Of a stretch of DNA of 64,000 bases, positions 9,086 to 17,979 are shown piece after piece. The stretch is from assembly GCF_029094525.1 (NCBI RefSeq), contig NZ_CP119107.1, positions 3,472,001-3,536,000 of the forward strand, given 5' to 3'. The position numbers and the translations under genes were made by a program. The notes beneath the pieces are model-generated. The model was given only the letters and a program-made list of their open reading frames with translations. It searched no databases and was not told the origin of the DNA. The first letter of the stretch is position 1. Every line of letters begins with the position of its first letter. The stretch comes from Pullulanibacillus sp. KACC 23026 (GTDB taxonomy: Bacteria; Bacillota; Bacilli; Bacillales; Sporolactobacillaceae).

Positions 9086-9994
9086 TTACTCTTCCTTAAA
9101 ATTAGCATTAACAGATCGAACGCCTTCCAAACCTTTGATGGAATGATATAAAAAAGAGGTTAATGGTTTTGGGAGAGAGGGGTGTTGTGTCATCATATAA
9201 CCTAAAATTGCGTCAATTTCCGTCTTGCGGTTGGCATCCAAATCCTGCAGCATCGAGGAACGATTCTTCGCAGTGGCTTGTCCAACCAGTTCAATATAGT
9301 TCCATTTTTCTTTTCGTAGCGAATCAGGAATAGTTAACGCATCCGCCAGTTCTAGAAAAATAGAATGGGCTGCGCTTCGAAAAAAAGGATTCTCGAACAC
9401 TTCTCCGTTTGTAATCTTATAGAGTGCAGTGAGCGGATTAATAATCGCATTCACTAAGAGTTTATCTTCTAGAAGAGGCTGCCAATCCTTAACCAGTTGG
9501 ACATTAAGAGAAGGGATTTGACAAAGACGGCTCACTTTATCCGAATCTCCTTTAAAAACTCCCATTTTAATCTGCCCCTTGCCATTCCAGTCAATCACAT
9601 CATCCTGAACTTTCCGAACGCCATGTTCGACGATGCCAACAAATAGATGTTGATAGTCTAGCGCTTTCATTAATGGGAGATGCCCCATTCCATTTTGGAG
9701 AAAGACAATCGCCTGTTCTGGATGACGGGGTACAGCATGTTCTTTTAAAAGTGCAGGCAAGGCGGGTTGTTTGACCGCTATGATCATTAACTCCTCTTCC
9801 CATGGACTTGCAGCAGGCTTAATTTGAATCCCCTGCTTATAATTGGCTTCATCCAATTGTGTGATGCCATTCTGAATTAATAAGGCACGCTGCTCCTCCC
9901 GCCGAACGTACAAACTGACTGCTTGATATTGACTAATGACGGAGGCCAACAGCATCCCAATCGCGCCCGCTCCGATAACTCCAATGGATGTCAC
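9086..9994 (-). CDS. panE: 2-dehydropantoate 2-reductase (ketopantoate reductase)
   Basis: NADPH-dependent reduction of ketopantoate to pantoate in pantothenate/CoA synthesis. The N-terminal Rossmann motif is GVIGAGAIGMLLA and the C-terminal helical ApbA domain starts near residue 170 (LLEDKLLVNAIINPLTAL, with the conserved K and N). A GTG at 9994 (MTSIGVIG) has AAGGTG eight bases upstream and gives 302 residues; a GTG three codons further upstream is the alternative. The neighbourhood (rsfA, panE, bshC, mraZ) matches B. subtilis ylbO-ylbQ, with the carboxylase operon inserted between. Confidence 0.88.
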   Translation of the reverse strand: MTSIGVIGAGAIGMLLASVISQYQAVSLYVRREEQRALLIQNGITQLDEANYKQGIQIKPAASPWEEELMIIAVKQPALPALLKEHAVPRHPEQAIVFLQNGMGHLPLMKALDYQHLFVGIVEHGVRKVQDDVIDWNGKGQIKMGVFKGDSDKVSRLCQIPSLNVQLVKDWQPLLEDKLLVNAIINPLTALYKITNGEVFENPFFRSAAHSIFLELADALTIPDSLRKEKWNYIELVGQATAKNRSSMLQDLDANRKTEIDAILGYMMTQHPSLPKPLTSFLYHSIKGLEGVRSVNANFKEE

Positions 9995-10003
9995 TTTCCT
10001 CAC

Positions 10004-10281
10004 ACCTTTTTTATATAGAGATCGACTAACACGCTTAACATTCTATCACACTCATGGGATTGCCCAATAAGAACAAACGTATATGGAGCCCTTTGTGTGT
10101 GATGGGGGCTCCCATACACCAAAACGCGCCATGAGCGGAGCCCTTTGTGTGTGAAGAAGCCCCATTACACACTCTTCTGCACAAGGTTTTCTCATGGTTT
10201 ATAATTAACTATCCACAAGTCCAGATTCTAGTTTCCTAAGAAATAATAAAAACGCTAAACCCGCGTCTTTATTGGAACAGA
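10004..10281. repeat. Intergenic direct repeats between panE and the carboxylase operon
   Basis: GGAGCCCTTTGTGTGTGA occurs twice, at 10085-10102 and 10137-10154, each followed by a partly complementary GGGGCTCC or AGCCCC segment that could fold back on it. An 18-mer TATCCACAAGTCCAGATT at 10210-10227 also occurs at 46338-46355. No gene is supported. Confidence 0.55.
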
Positions 10282-10319
10282 ACAGACCTCTTCAAGACGT
10301 CATGCTTGAAGAGGTCTGT
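10282..10319 (-). terminator. Long hairpin after the carboxylase operon
   Basis: ACAGACCTCTTCAAG and its exact inverse form a 15-bp stem with an eight-base loop, ten bases past the last stop codon of the operon. The T-run that follows is poor, so it may act as an mRNA-stabilising end rather than a strong terminator. Confidence 0.6.
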
Positions 10320-10329
10320 CCCCCAAAAA

Positions 10330-11865
10330 TTAGACTGGATAAACAGGATGTTTTCGAACGCCAAAAGACACCTGTTTTGACTCATAACGGGTAAATCGGG
10401 CTATTAAAACCTCTCTCAGTTGTTCTCCTGTCACGATATCATCAATGATCATCTCTGAGGCAAGCTTATAAATGTCAATTTCATCTTTGTACTCCGCCTG
10501 TTTTTCCATTACAAAGCGAATTCGTTCTTTTGGGTCCTCTATGGCTTGAATTTTATTCGAATAGACCGCATTGACGGCAGCCTCAGGCCCCATAACCGCA
10601 ATTTGAGCAGTAGGCAGCGCTAGACAGCAATCCGGCTCAAATGCAGGACCCGCCATCGCATAAAGCCCAGCACCGTAAGCCTTTCGTACAATGACAGAAA
10701 TCTTAGGAACTGTCGCCTGACTCATCGCGGCAATAAGCTTGGCACCGTGCCGGATTATTCCTGCATGTTCTACCTTTGTTCCAATCATAAACCCTGGGAC
10801 ATCAGCTAAGAAGAGTAGCGGAATATTAAAAGCATCACAAAGCGTAATAAATTTAGCTCCTTTATCAGCCGAGTCAACAAACAACACTCCACCTTTGACT
10901 TTCGGCTGATTCGCGATGATGCCGACTACCCTGCCATTCAAACGGGCCAAACCCGTAATTAATTCAGGAGCAAAAAGTTTCTTGATTTCAAAAAAACTTT
11001 GATCATCCACAAGTGCCGCTATAAGATCATACATGTTAAAGGGAGCGTTTTGATTTTCTGGCACCATTTCCGTAATGGTTCTCGTCACCACAGGTTCAAT
11101 CCCTTTCATCATGCGCGGCTTTTCTTTAAAATTCTTAGGAAAGTAGGATAAGTACTCACGGGCTTTTCGAATCACTTCTTCTTCAGTAGAGGCGAGCAGA
11201 TCCCCGCATCCGCTCACGGTACAGTGCATGCGTGCCCCGCCCATTTCTTCGAGTGTGACCTTCTCCCCAATGACCTTCTCCGCCATCCGCGGTGACCCTA
11301 AATACATCGATGCATTCTTATCCACCATAAACACCACATCACAAAAAGCAGGGATATACGCGCCTCCAGCAGCAGAAGGGCCAAATAACAGACAGATTTG
11401 CGGAATCATGCCTGATAAACGGACTTGATTGTGAAAAATCCGTCCGGCTCCTCTTCGATTGGGGAACATCTCTAATTGATCAGTGATCCGCGCTCCGGCA
11501 GAATCGACGAGATAGAGAAGAGGGACCTGCAACTTTTCAGCGGTTTCCTGGATTCGGATAATCTTTTCAACCGTCCTCGCCCCCCACGAACCTGCTTTAA
11601 CCGTTGAATCATTGGCCATAACGCAAACCGTTTGACCATTGATTGAACCCATGGCGGTTACAACACCATCGGCTGGTAAATTCCCCGCCTGAACGTTAGC
11701 AAAGAGGCCGTCCTCAATTTGAAAATCCCCCTCATCAAATAAAAGGGCTAACCGATCTCTGACAAAGAGCTTGCCGGCTTCTCGCAATTTGTCATGGTAT
11801 TTTTCCGCACCACCCGTGTAGATGTTTATCTTTAATTCTTGATAACGCTCGTTCATGTTTGACAT
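10330..11865 (-). CDS. Acyl-CoA carboxylase, carboxyltransferase (beta) subunit
   Basis: 511-residue carboxyltransferase of the propionyl/methylcrotonyl-CoA carboxylase type, which moves CO2 from carboxybiotin to an acyl-CoA. Two crotonase-fold halves are visible: the first with VCVMANDSTVKAGSWG and GGAYIPAFCD, the second with GVLFVDSADKGAKFI and FLADVPGFMIGTKVEHAGIIRHGAKL. The ATG at 11865 follows AGGAG by seven bases. It is the third gene of a biotin carboxylase-BCCP-carboxyltransferase operon, similar to B. subtilis yngH-yngHB-yngE but without the hydratase and lyase genes. Acyl substrate (propionyl- versus methylcrotonyl- or other) cannot be read from sequence alone. Confidence 0.88.
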   Translation of the reverse strand: MSNMNERYQELKINIYTGGAEKYHDKLREAGKLFVRDRLALLFDEGDFQIEDGLFANVQAGNLPADGVVTAMGSINGQTVCVMANDSTVKAGSWGARTVEKIIRIQETAEKLQVPLLYLVDSAGARITDQLEMFPNRRGAGRIFHNQVRLSGMIPQICLLFGPSAAGGAYIPAFCDVVFMVDKNASMYLGSPRMAEKVIGEKVTLEEMGGARMHCTVSGCGDLLASTEEEVIRKAREYLSYFPKNFKEKPRMMKGIEPVVTRTITEMVPENQNAPFNMYDLIAALVDDQSFFEIKKLFAPELITGLARLNGRVVGIIANQPKVKGGVLFVDSADKGAKFITLCDAFNIPLLFLADVPGFMIGTKVEHAGIIRHGAKLIAAMSQATVPKISVIVRKAYGAGLYAMAGPAFEPDCCLALPTAQIAVMGPEAAVNAVYSNKIQAIEDPKERIRFVMEKQAEYKDEIDIYKLASEMIIDDIVTGEQLREVLIARFTRYESKQVSFGVRKHPVYPV

Positions 11866-11911
11866 GGATTTACTCCTATCTTAATTAATCTAAAGTGATC
11901 ACCTGGTAAAC

Positions 11912-11925
11912 TGAGCGAACGCTCA
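11912..11925. promoter_or_regulatory. Perfect palindrome inside the carboxylase operon, possible TetR-type operator
   Basis: TGAGCGAACGCTCA, a perfect 14-bp palindrome, lies in the 95-bp gap between the BCCP and carboxyltransferase genes. Its shape resembles operators of TetR-family acyl-CoA-sensing repressors. A related half site (TTGAGCGAAT) lies in the operon promoter region near 13580. Function is inferred only. Confidence 0.4.
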
Positions 11926-11959
11926 TTTTAAGATCAAGCTACATTCAGATCGATGAGGA

Positions 11960-12172
11960 TTACTCTAAGACAACGAGCACATCACTTTCATTTACAAAAT
12001 CGCCTTCTGCCACTCTAATTTCCGTTACCGTTCCGCTTTCGGGGCTCTCAATGGGGATTTCCATTTTCATCGACTCTAACACAATTGCCGTATCACCTGA
12101 TTGAACGTGATCTCCAACCTTAACATGAATCGTTAAGACAGTCCCTGCCATGCTTGCTTCGATTGTCTTCAT
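11960..12172 (-). CDS. Biotin carboxyl carrier protein (BCCP-like)
   Basis: 70-residue biotinyl domain that shuttles carboxybiotin between the carboxylase and carboxyltransferase. The biotinylation motif ESMKMEI is present with the acceptor lysine at about residue 36. The chosen ATG at 12172 has AGGAGG eight bases upstream and overlaps the biotin carboxylase stop as TGATG, pointing to translational coupling; a GTG one codon earlier is possible. It is a stand-alone single domain, lacking the long N-terminal region of AccB, which supports a role outside acetyl-CoA carboxylase for fatty acids. Confidence 0.9.
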   Translation of the reverse strand: MKTIEASMAGTVLTIHVKVGDHVQSGDTAIVLESMKMEIPIESPESGTVTEIRVAEGDFVNESDVLVVLE

Positions 12173-13509
12173 CACGAATTCCTCCTCGAATTCAATAATT
12201 GAGTTGTATAATGACCTCTTTTAAAATCGGATTCTTTTAGCAACTCCACAAATAATGGTGCATTCGTTTTAATCCCTTCGATCTTCATGGCTTCAAAGAA
12301 AGCAAGAGCCTTATCTATGGCTTCATCACGCGTTTCACCAGAAGCAATGATTTTCGCAATCATCGGATCATAGAAAGGGGTGACCGTATTTCCTTCTTCA
12401 TAGCCTTGATCGATGCGTATTCCTCTTTTTTCTGGGATAGAAAATACCTTAAGCTTTCCAGGTGAAGGCAAGAAGGTTTGAGGATCCTCCGCATAGAGAC
12501 GGCATTCAATGGCATGACCCGTCCGACTGATTTCGTGCTGCTCTTTAGGTAGAGGGTTTCCCTCCGCCACCCGTATTTGCCATTCCACTAGATCTTCTCC
12601 CGTTATGAGTTCGGTTACCGGATGTTCAACCTGTAATCGCGTGTTCATTTCAAGAAAATAAAAGCTTTCATCTGGAGCAACGATAAATTCCACGGTTCCT
12701 GCGTTGCAATAATCGACAGCTTTTGCTGCTCGTATCGCCGCCTCTGCCATCCGCTCACGCAACGCGTCGCTCAAAAAGGGAGAAGGTGATTCTTCAATGA
12801 CTTTTTGATTCCTGCGCTGGACTGAACAATCACGTTCGAATAAGTGGACGACATTGCCGAAGCTGTCTGCAACGATCTGAATTTCAATATGCCGTCCATT
12901 TTCAATCACTTTTTCAACAAACATTGAAGCGTTTCCAAAATACGTTTGCGCCCGTTTGGCATTCGTTGCAAAAGCTTTTCTTAATACTTGTTCATTTTCA
13001 CACACCTGCATACCAATCCCGCCACCGCCGGCACTTGCTTTCAACATGACAGGATAGCCGATTTCATTTGCTAATTGAACGGCAGACTCAACAGTTTCAC
13101 AAGCTGCTTCACTTCCATCTACAATCGGAACCCCTGCTTGCTTCATAAGCTGCCTTGCCTGAATCTTATCCCCCATAGCCCGAATCGCATATGGCTTTGG
13201 TCCAATAAAAGTTAAGCCGGACTCTAAAACGCTCTCCGCAAAGCTTGCATTCTCAGACAAAAAGCCATAGCCAGGATGAATGGCATCCGCCTTATACTTC
13301 TTAGCCGTCTCAAGAATCACATCCTGATTCATGTACGACTTCTGAGAAGGAGGCTCACCGATTCGGACATTCAAGGTGGCATCTTTAATATACGGGAGCT
13401 CTTGGTCGGCATCCGAGTAGACCGCAATGGTTTCAATACCAAGACGCTTACAAGTTCGGATAATCCGGGCCGCAATTTCACCTCTATTGGCAATCAGCAA
13501 TCGCTTCAC
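12172..13509 (-). CDS. Biotin carboxylase subunit of acyl-CoA carboxylase
   Basis: ATP-dependent carboxylation of biotin on the partner BCCP. The 445-residue protein begins at GTG 13509 (KRLLIANRGEIAARI) with AGGAGGTG upstream; the 18-codon longer frame is rejected. The N-terminal domain is followed by the ATP-grasp fold with the glycine-rich lid KASAGGGGIGM, the catalytic ERDCSVQRRNQKVIEESPSP block, the EMNTRLQVEHPVTE loop, and the C-terminal domain. First gene of the operon; the promoter probably lies in 13560-13640. It could also serve as a second AccC, but the linked partners argue for a dedicated complex. Confidence 0.9.
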   Translation of the reverse strand: MKRLLIANRGEIAARIIRTCKRLGIETIAVYSDADQELPYIKDATLNVRIGEPPSQKSYMNQDVILETAKKYKADAIHPGYGFLSENASFAESVLESGLTFIGPKPYAIRAMGDKIQARQLMKQAGVPIVDGSEAACETVESAVQLANEIGYPVMLKASAGGGGIGMQVCENEQVLRKAFATNAKRAQTYFGNASMFVEKVIENGRHIEIQIVADSFGNVVHLFERDCSVQRRNQKVIEESPSPFLSDALRERMAEAAIRAAKAVDYCNAGTVEFIVAPDESFYFLEMNTRLQVEHPVTELITGEDLVEWQIRVAEGNPLPKEQHEISRTGHAIECRLYAEDPQTFLPSPGKLKVFSIPEKRGIRIDQGYEEGNTVTPFYDPMIAKIIASGETRDEAIDKALAFFEAMKIEGIKTNAPLFVELLKESDFKRGHYTTQLLNSRRNS

Positions 13510-13672
13510 GACACCTGCACCTCCTGTAAAAACGCTTACATTTAGATGAAAATCAATGGTCATTCCATCTTCGCTTCACTATAATTGAGCGAATGACCTA
13601 TATTATAATTGTATTGTACTCAAACAATTATAACAAGTGAGATTTTACCCTTAACTGCAGATGTTTTCATAC

Positions 13673-13723
13673 AAAAGCCGACTTAAAGGGGTTTTTCTCT
13701 TTTCCCCTTCAAGCCGGCTTTTT
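13673..13723 (-). terminator. Terminator after rsfA
   Basis: Long hairpin AAAAGCCGACTTAAAGGGG with its near-perfect inverse, flanked by A and T runs. It lies 35 bp past the rsfA stop and insulates the downstream carboxylase operon. Confidence 0.85.
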
Positions 13724-13757
13724 AGTTCATCTATCAATTAAAATTAGTGCATGAAAC

Positions 13758-14375
13758 TTAATCCTTCTTCGATTGGACAGAGAGTGCTTCTGTCACTTCT
13801 CCCCATTCATTATCACTTTGGATGTTAGAAGGCTCTGAATACCGTCTTGCCCGGTCCATAATCTGGATGAGCGCCTGATAATCCTCTTTCATCATTAAGA
13901 AATCTTTCTTTAACTGTTCACTCTCCCGCTTAAGTAACTCAGCTTGTTGTTTGAGGCTTTCATTCTCTTCTTTTAGAAGGGCTAATTCCTCATCTGTCAC
14001 TCGGCTCGCGGATTGCTGTTCTAATTGTTTAAGGAATTCAATAACCTGTGATAAGTTTAAGTCTTGTTCATCTGAATGGTCAGCTGATGAATCCATCAGC
14101 TTGATAAACGGTCTTTCTTTTCTCTTATTTCCAACTTTATTTTTCTTATTCAATTCTTTTCGTTGCTTTTTGGCTAAACTAATCGCATTTTCATAGCGTT
14201 TTCGAATTAAGGAGTTCCAGCGAAACCCACAAGCCGCTGGGGTACGGGATAAGGTTTTCCCTACTTCCTCAAAGGCGGAAAGCTGTGTACTACCTTCACG
14301 TATATGTCTTAAAACCGTTTCGGCCAGCAGCAAATCCTCATCATCTGTCCACGCATCTTGACGAATAGCTGACAT
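13758..14375 (-). CDS. rsfA: RsfA-family prespore transcription factor
   Basis: Myb/SANT-like DNA-binding protein that in B. subtilis tunes part of the sigma-F regulon in the forespore. The 205-residue protein has the SANT-type domain at about 5-55 ([19 protein letters not shown] ... [15 protein letters not shown]), a basic linker and a long C-terminal coiled coil (about 105-170, rich in E, L, K, Q). The ATG at 14375 is preceded by GGAGGG at seven bases; five upstream codons are excluded. It occupies the ylbO position near rpmF as in B. subtilis. Confidence 0.88.
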   Translation of the reverse strand: MSAIRQDAWTDDEDLLLAETVLRHIREGSTQLSAFEEVGKTLSRTPAACGFRWNSLIRKRYENAISLAKKQRKELNKKNKVGNKRKERPFIKLMDSSADHSDEQDLNLSQVIEFLKQLEQQSASRVTDEELALLKEENESLKQQAELLKRESEQLKKDFLMMKEDYQALIQIMDRARRYSEPSNIQSDNEWGEVTEALSVQSKKD

Positions 14376-14664
14376 CGGCGATCCCTCCATTTCATTTGCT
14401 TTTTACCTTATGATATGCAAATGGTAGGAAAGATAGACTTTATAATTCTACCAAAAGTTAAAGAAGAATTTTTATCTAATTTCTATTAGATGGCTTGAGA
14501 AGGGAATTGGCTAATTTCCCTGTTTCACTTGCCAACACATTAATCTCATAACTTTCAATTAGAACTTCGGGTTATTTGGTGAAAGGTCAAATACGAAATG
14601 AAACGCGAGAACCGTCCCCGCGTTTCGAAAAACGAAAAGGAACGCGAGAAGTGTCCCGTTTCAA
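14376..14664. repeat. Intergenic stretch with GAAACGCG palindromes
   Basis: No gene seen. At 14600-14626 GAAACGCG and its inverse flank GAGAACCGTCCC; a related segment AACGCGAGAAGTGTCCCGTTTC follows at 14641-14662. These look like short mobile palindromic repeats abutting the IS200 end. The rsfA promoter should lie near 14400-14450. Confidence 0.5.
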
Positions 14665-14793
14665 ATCAAAACCACCCGTGATAACGGGTGGTTTGTTCTA
14701 CGGCTGAAAGCCTCTGTTACTGGCCAGCCCTTCAAAGGGTACTGAAAGATTCCCCAACCGCACTACTTCTCCAGCTACCCTAAAGGGCTTCTT

Positions 14794-15282
14794 TTATTTT
14801 TTCTTGTTTTTATTCTTAATCTCTTCTCCTGTGAATGGATCTATATATTCAAACATGCTTAATTGTTCTGCAACTACGTCCTCTTGTAACTGGTTTCGAA
14901 TGTATTCTTCAATTACTTTCTTATTTCTTCCTACTGTATCAACATAAAATCCTTTACACCAAAATTTTCGATTCCCATACCGATATTTTAAATTGGCATG
15001 TCGGTCAAAAATCATTAAACTACTTTTCCCTTTCAAATATCCAACAAAAGATGAAACACTTATTTTAGGTGGAATACTTACAAGCATATGTATGTGATCT
15101 TTACATGCTTCGGCTTCAATAATTTCTACACCTTTTCTTTCACATAATTGTCTTAAGATCATTCCTATATCCTTTTTAAGTTTCCCATATATAATTTGTC
15201 TTCTATACTTTGGTGCAAAAACAATGTGATACTTACAATTCCATTTGGTGTGTGCTAAACTGTTAACATCAGGTTTTGACAT
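14794..15282 (-). CDS. tnpA: IS200-type HUH transposase TnpA
   Basis: Y1 single-strand DNA transposase that cuts and rejoins the element ends at hairpins. Full length at 162 residues, with the HUH motif at H63-I-H65 (DHIHMLV) and the catalytic tyrosine at about Y127 (EEYIRNQ). No frameshift or stop was seen, so the gene looks active. No tnpB partner is present, which places it in the IS200 group. Translation is probably held down by the leader hairpin at 15303-15331. Confidence 0.95.
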   Translation of the reverse strand: MSKPDVNSLAHTKWNCKYHIVFAPKYRRQIIYGKLKKDIGMILRQLCERKGVEIIEAEACKDHIHMLVSIPPKISVSSFVGYLKGKSSLMIFDRHANLKYRYGNRKFWCKGFYVDTVGRNKKVIEEYIRNQLQEDVVAEQLSMFEYIDPFTGEEIKNKNKKK

Positions 15283-15302
15283 AAAGAGTCTCTCCTAGTT
15301 CG

Positions 15303-15331
15303 ATAAATTTGGTTGGGGAACCAAAATTTAT
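15303..15331 (-). promoter_or_regulatory. IS200 leader hairpin upstream of tnpA
   Basis: ATAAATTTGGTT-GGGG-AACCAAAATTTAT forms a strong stem 20-50 bases before the tnpA start, and flanking AGCCTCTCTTAGTG / ACTAGGAGAGACT can extend it to cover the ribosome site. This matches the known IS200 layout, where leader structures block read-in transcription and TnpA translation. Confidence 0.7.
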
Positions 15332-15418
15332 TGTAACACTAAGAGAGGCTTTTTTTGATACCTCGCTGAAAGCTTTTCTGAACCCTAGGCATAGCCTAGG
15401 GTTTTCTTTTTACAAAAA

Positions 15419-15451
15419 ATGAGGAACCCGGCAAATGCCGGATTCCTCATT
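15419..15451 (-). terminator. Terminator after rpmF
   Basis: ATGAGGAACCCGGC-AAAT-GCCGGATTCCTCAT followed on the minus strand by a T-rich tract, twelve bases past the rpmF stop. The IS200 element lies immediately beyond. Confidence 0.85.
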
Positions 15452-15462
15452 ATTTGGAAGTC

Positions 15463-15636
15463 TTATTTTTCTACGACTTCTTTTCCTTTATATGAGCCAC
15501 ACTCTGGGCAAACGCGGTGAGCTAATTTAAATTCACCACAATTGTCACATTTAACCATGCCAGGCACGCTCAACTTAAAATGCGTACGACGTTTGTTCTT
15601 ACGAGTCGTTGACGTTCTTCTTTTAGGTACCGCCAC
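15463..15636 (-). CDS. rpmF: 50S ribosomal protein L32
   Basis: Zinc-ribbon protein of the large ribosomal subunit. With the GTG at 15636 it is 57 residues and starts with the invariant AVPKRRTS block. Two cysteine pairs (CDNC and CPEC) form the zinc site, so this is the C-plus form. AAGGAGGTGG lies just upstream; the longer frame is rejected. It follows ylbN by 25 bp, the standard ylbN-rpmF operon. Confidence 0.97.
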   Translation of the reverse strand: MAVPKRRTSTTRKNKRRTHFKLSVPGMVKCDNCGEFKLAHRVCPECGSYKGKEVVEK

Positions 15637-15661
15637 GATTTCCACCTCCTTGATGCATCCA

Positions 15662-16180
15662 TCAGTCATCCAATAATTCTTTTAACTTGGCCAATCTTGG
15701 ATCAAGTTGTTGTTTCCGATTCCCATCAGCCACAAAGTCCCAGCCTTTCCCGCTTGGGAGCGGCAATTCCTTAGCCTTTTCACTGATCACACGTATTGGT
15801 TTCTCAACTAATATCGCTTCTTCAATGTATGGAACCAAATCAATCGTCTGATCGACCACTTCATGGGTTTCTTCATCCACATGATCCTCTTCGCTGAAAG
15901 AGGCATCCCAATGAAAGGTATCCGACATTTGAATATGAAACGGAAATGGGACATCTTCAAGTGTAATAGAGCACGGTAAAACCATCTCACCTTTAACGGT
16001 CAAGTAAAAGCTCGCTTTTGAACGAGATATTTCTGCATAACCTGATACGTTCACCGGTGAAACCTGGCGTATTTCGCGGTCTCTATTCGTTAAATCTTCT
16101 TGAAGAGAGAGGGTTTCATCGATCATTAAACCATCATTCCGATATTTAACCAGCTCCGGAACTGTCCATTTTAATGTCAC
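15662..16180 (-). CDS. ylbN: YlbN, DUF177 (YceD-like) protein
   Basis: 172-residue cytoplasmic protein of the DUF177/YceD family, nearly always encoded beside rpmF and linked in other organisms to 23S rRNA metabolism. The acidic central part ([21 protein letters not shown]) and the C-terminal [10 protein letters not shown] ... [12 protein letters not shown] segment are family features. First gene of the rpmF operon; transcribed away from tmcAL with a 180-bp divergent promoter region. Precise role in this organism is inferred from the family. Confidence 0.9.
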   Translation of the reverse strand: MTLKWTVPELVKYRNDGLMIDETLSLQEDLTNRDREIRQVSPVNVSGYAEISRSKASFYLTVKGEMVLPCSITLEDVPFPFHIQMSDTFHWDASFSEEDHVDEETHEVVDQTIDLVPYIEEAILVEKPIRVISEKAKELPLPSGKGWDFVADGNRKQQLDPRLAKLKELLDD

Positions 16181-16362
16181 GGCCTATCACCTCAAGACAA
16201 CAAGTGTTATTATAGTCGCAGTTAAGCGAAATGTCAATAGATTGCCCTTTACAGTCATTCCTGAAAAGCCTAAGCTTAGAGTAACAAAAAAAGCTAAGAA
16301 ACACCAACTTTTACTAAAGCCAAAAAAAGAGACTTCAACATGCACAAGGAGGAGTGAGACGC

Positions 16363-17586
16363 ATGAAAGTGGCAGGTGTCGTAGTGGAATACAATCCCTT
16401 ACATAATGGTCATCTTTATCATTTACAAGAAATGCGAAAAAAAATCCAACCCGACCTTACAGTAGCGGTCATGAGTGGTCCTTTCCTGCAGCGGGGGGAA
16501 CCTGCTTTATTATCAAAATGGACACGTTCCCGACTCGCGCTTCAAGCCGGCATTGATCTTGTCTTTGAACTTCCCTACGCCTATGCGACACAAAGAGCGG
16601 AAGTATTTGCATTCGGTGCCGTGAGCCTCTTACAAGATATAGGGGTAACCGACCTTTGTTTTGGCAGTGAGCAGGGTGAGATTGCCCCTTTCTTGAACAC
16701 TTTAGATCTTTTAACTTCCAATAACGAGACTTATAACGCTTCATTAAAAGCCTTCATGAAGGAAGGGTATAGCTACCCCAAAGCACAAGCCCTTGCCTTT
16801 AAAGGGTTATCACCAGAGCGCGATCAGACAATCGATTTAACTCAACCCAATAATATTCTAGGCTTTCACTACATCAAGGCAAGCAGGCTATTAGGCGGGG
16901 CCATTACGTGTCATACCATAAAGAGAACCGGTGCGGCCTATCATGACAAGTCACTCACCCAGAAAAAGATTGCAAGTGCTACGGCTATTCGTCAAGCCTT
17001 GTTTGAATCAAACGGTGAATGGCAAGCGCTCAAGCCCTATGTTCCACTATATACGGCAGAAGCTTTAGAAATCGCCGCTAATCAAGATGGGTTGAGATCA
17101 TGGGAAGACTACTTTCCTTTATTAAAATATCGACTGCTGACCGATTCAGGGGAAGCCATTTCCGCTATCTATGAAGCCGAAGAAGGACTCGAGAATCGGC
17201 TGAAAAAAGAGATTGAAAAAGCAGCGGACTTTCAATCGTTTATGGAAGCGATCAAAACGAAGCGCTACACTTGGACACGCCTTCAGCGTCTGCTCACCCA
17301 TATTTTGACGCAAGCGACCAAACAAGAAATGATGAGTGCCCATGCCCTAGAACGGCCAAATTATCTCAGATTACTGGGCATGTCGAACAACGGTCAACAG
17401 TATTTGAATCACCAAAAAGAAACTCTAAGGATTCCTTTAATTTCAAGACTTAATAGAGAAAATCAAACCCTTCTTCATCGGGATATTCAAGCCGCTAAAT
17501 GCTATCAGTTAATTCCAAACGGAGAATCCTCGGAGTTTGAACAAGTACCCGTTCAACTAAGCACCGCAAAACCTTCAGGTGTTTAG
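16363..17586 (+). CDS. tmcAL: tRNA(Met) cytidine acetate ligase TmcAL (YlbM)
   Basis: Makes N4-acetylcytidine at the wobble position of elongator tRNA(Met) using acetate and ATP. The N-terminal nucleotidyltransferase fold shows GVVVEYNPLHNGHLYHL (HxGH), MSGPFLQRGEPAL and FELPYAYATQRAEVFAFGAV, all family hallmarks. The C-terminal half is helical. ATG at 16363 with AAGGAGGAG nine bases upstream gives 407 residues; a GTG three codons earlier is less likely. It diverges from ylbN-rpmF as in B. subtilis. Confidence 0.93.
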   Translation: MKVAGVVVEYNPLHNGHLYHLQEMRKKIQPDLTVAVMSGPFLQRGEPALLSKWTRSRLALQAGIDLVFELPYAYATQRAEVFAFGAVSLLQDIGVTDLCFGSEQGEIAPFLNTLDLLTSNNETYNASLKAFMKEGYSYPKAQALAFKGLSPERDQTIDLTQPNNILGFHYIKASRLLGGAITCHTIKRTGAAYHDKSLTQKKIASATAIRQALFESNGEWQALKPYVPLYTAEALEIAANQDGLRSWEDYFPLLKYRLLTDSGEAISAIYEAEEGLENRLKKEIEKAADFQSFMEAIKTKRYTWTRLQRLLTHILTQATKQEMMSAHALERPNYLRLLGMSNNGQQYLNHQKETLRIPLISRLNRENQTLLHRDIQAAKCYQLIPNGESSEFEQVPVQLSTAKPSGV

Positions 17587-17883
17587 ACAAAGGCACTGAA
17601 GAACTTTTGTTTTTTTAATTTTGTAATCTTGATCCAATAAAAAGGCTCTTTTCTAAAAGATTGTTGCTAGTTGATAAAAATAGGTGGAAATAGGCGAGAC
17701 TCCTGCGGGAACAGCACGTGTCCGAAGACCCTGCACCGGGCGCTTTTTGCGAGGGAGGAGGCTGAGGCCGTGCCCACGGAAAGCGAGTGCCTGTAACGGA
17801 AATCAACAGCCAAGTTTACAGCACCCACTTCAGAGAGGACTTTTTCAGTGCCCTCTGTTTAGACGAAGGCTGTTTTTGTCAAA
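17587..17883 (+). repeat. Intergenic region with dispersed repeat copy A
   Basis: The segment 17684-17810 contains GGCGAGACTCCTGCGGGAA ... GAGGAGGCTGAGGCCGTGCCC and ACGGAAAGCGAGTGCC. The same blocks, in the same order, recur at 24588 (inverted), 27064 (inverted, short), 27546, 45893 (inverted) and 46199. The open frames here are by-products of the repeat and are not genes. Confidence 0.75.
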
Positions 17884-17922
17884 AAAGAAAAAACAGGCGC
17901 TCTTTAGGTTGAGCGTCTGTTT
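17884..17922 (-). terminator. Terminator after ylbL
   Basis: Minus strand AAACAGACGCTC-AACCTAAA-GAGCGCCTGTTT followed by T-rich sequence, about 57 bp past the ylbL stop. Confidence 0.75.
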
Positions 17923-17979
17923 CTGGTATAAAAAACTTTCTATTCTAGGGTCACGAGCGCAGCAACTAGGATTCGTTAT

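Larger units (their letters stand above)
14665..15405 (-). mobile_element. IS200-type insertion sequence (IS200/IS605 family)
   Basis: Single-gene element of about 740 bp inserted between rsfA and rpmF. It lacks terminal inverted repeats, as expected, but has a subterminal hairpin at each end: AAACCACCCGT with its inverse at 14669-14694 (right end) and AACCCTAGGC-ATA-GCCTAGGGTT at 15381-15403 (left end). GCTGAAAGC occurs near both ends and may contribute to end recognition. Exact ends are not certain because such elements make no target duplication. Confidence 0.85.
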
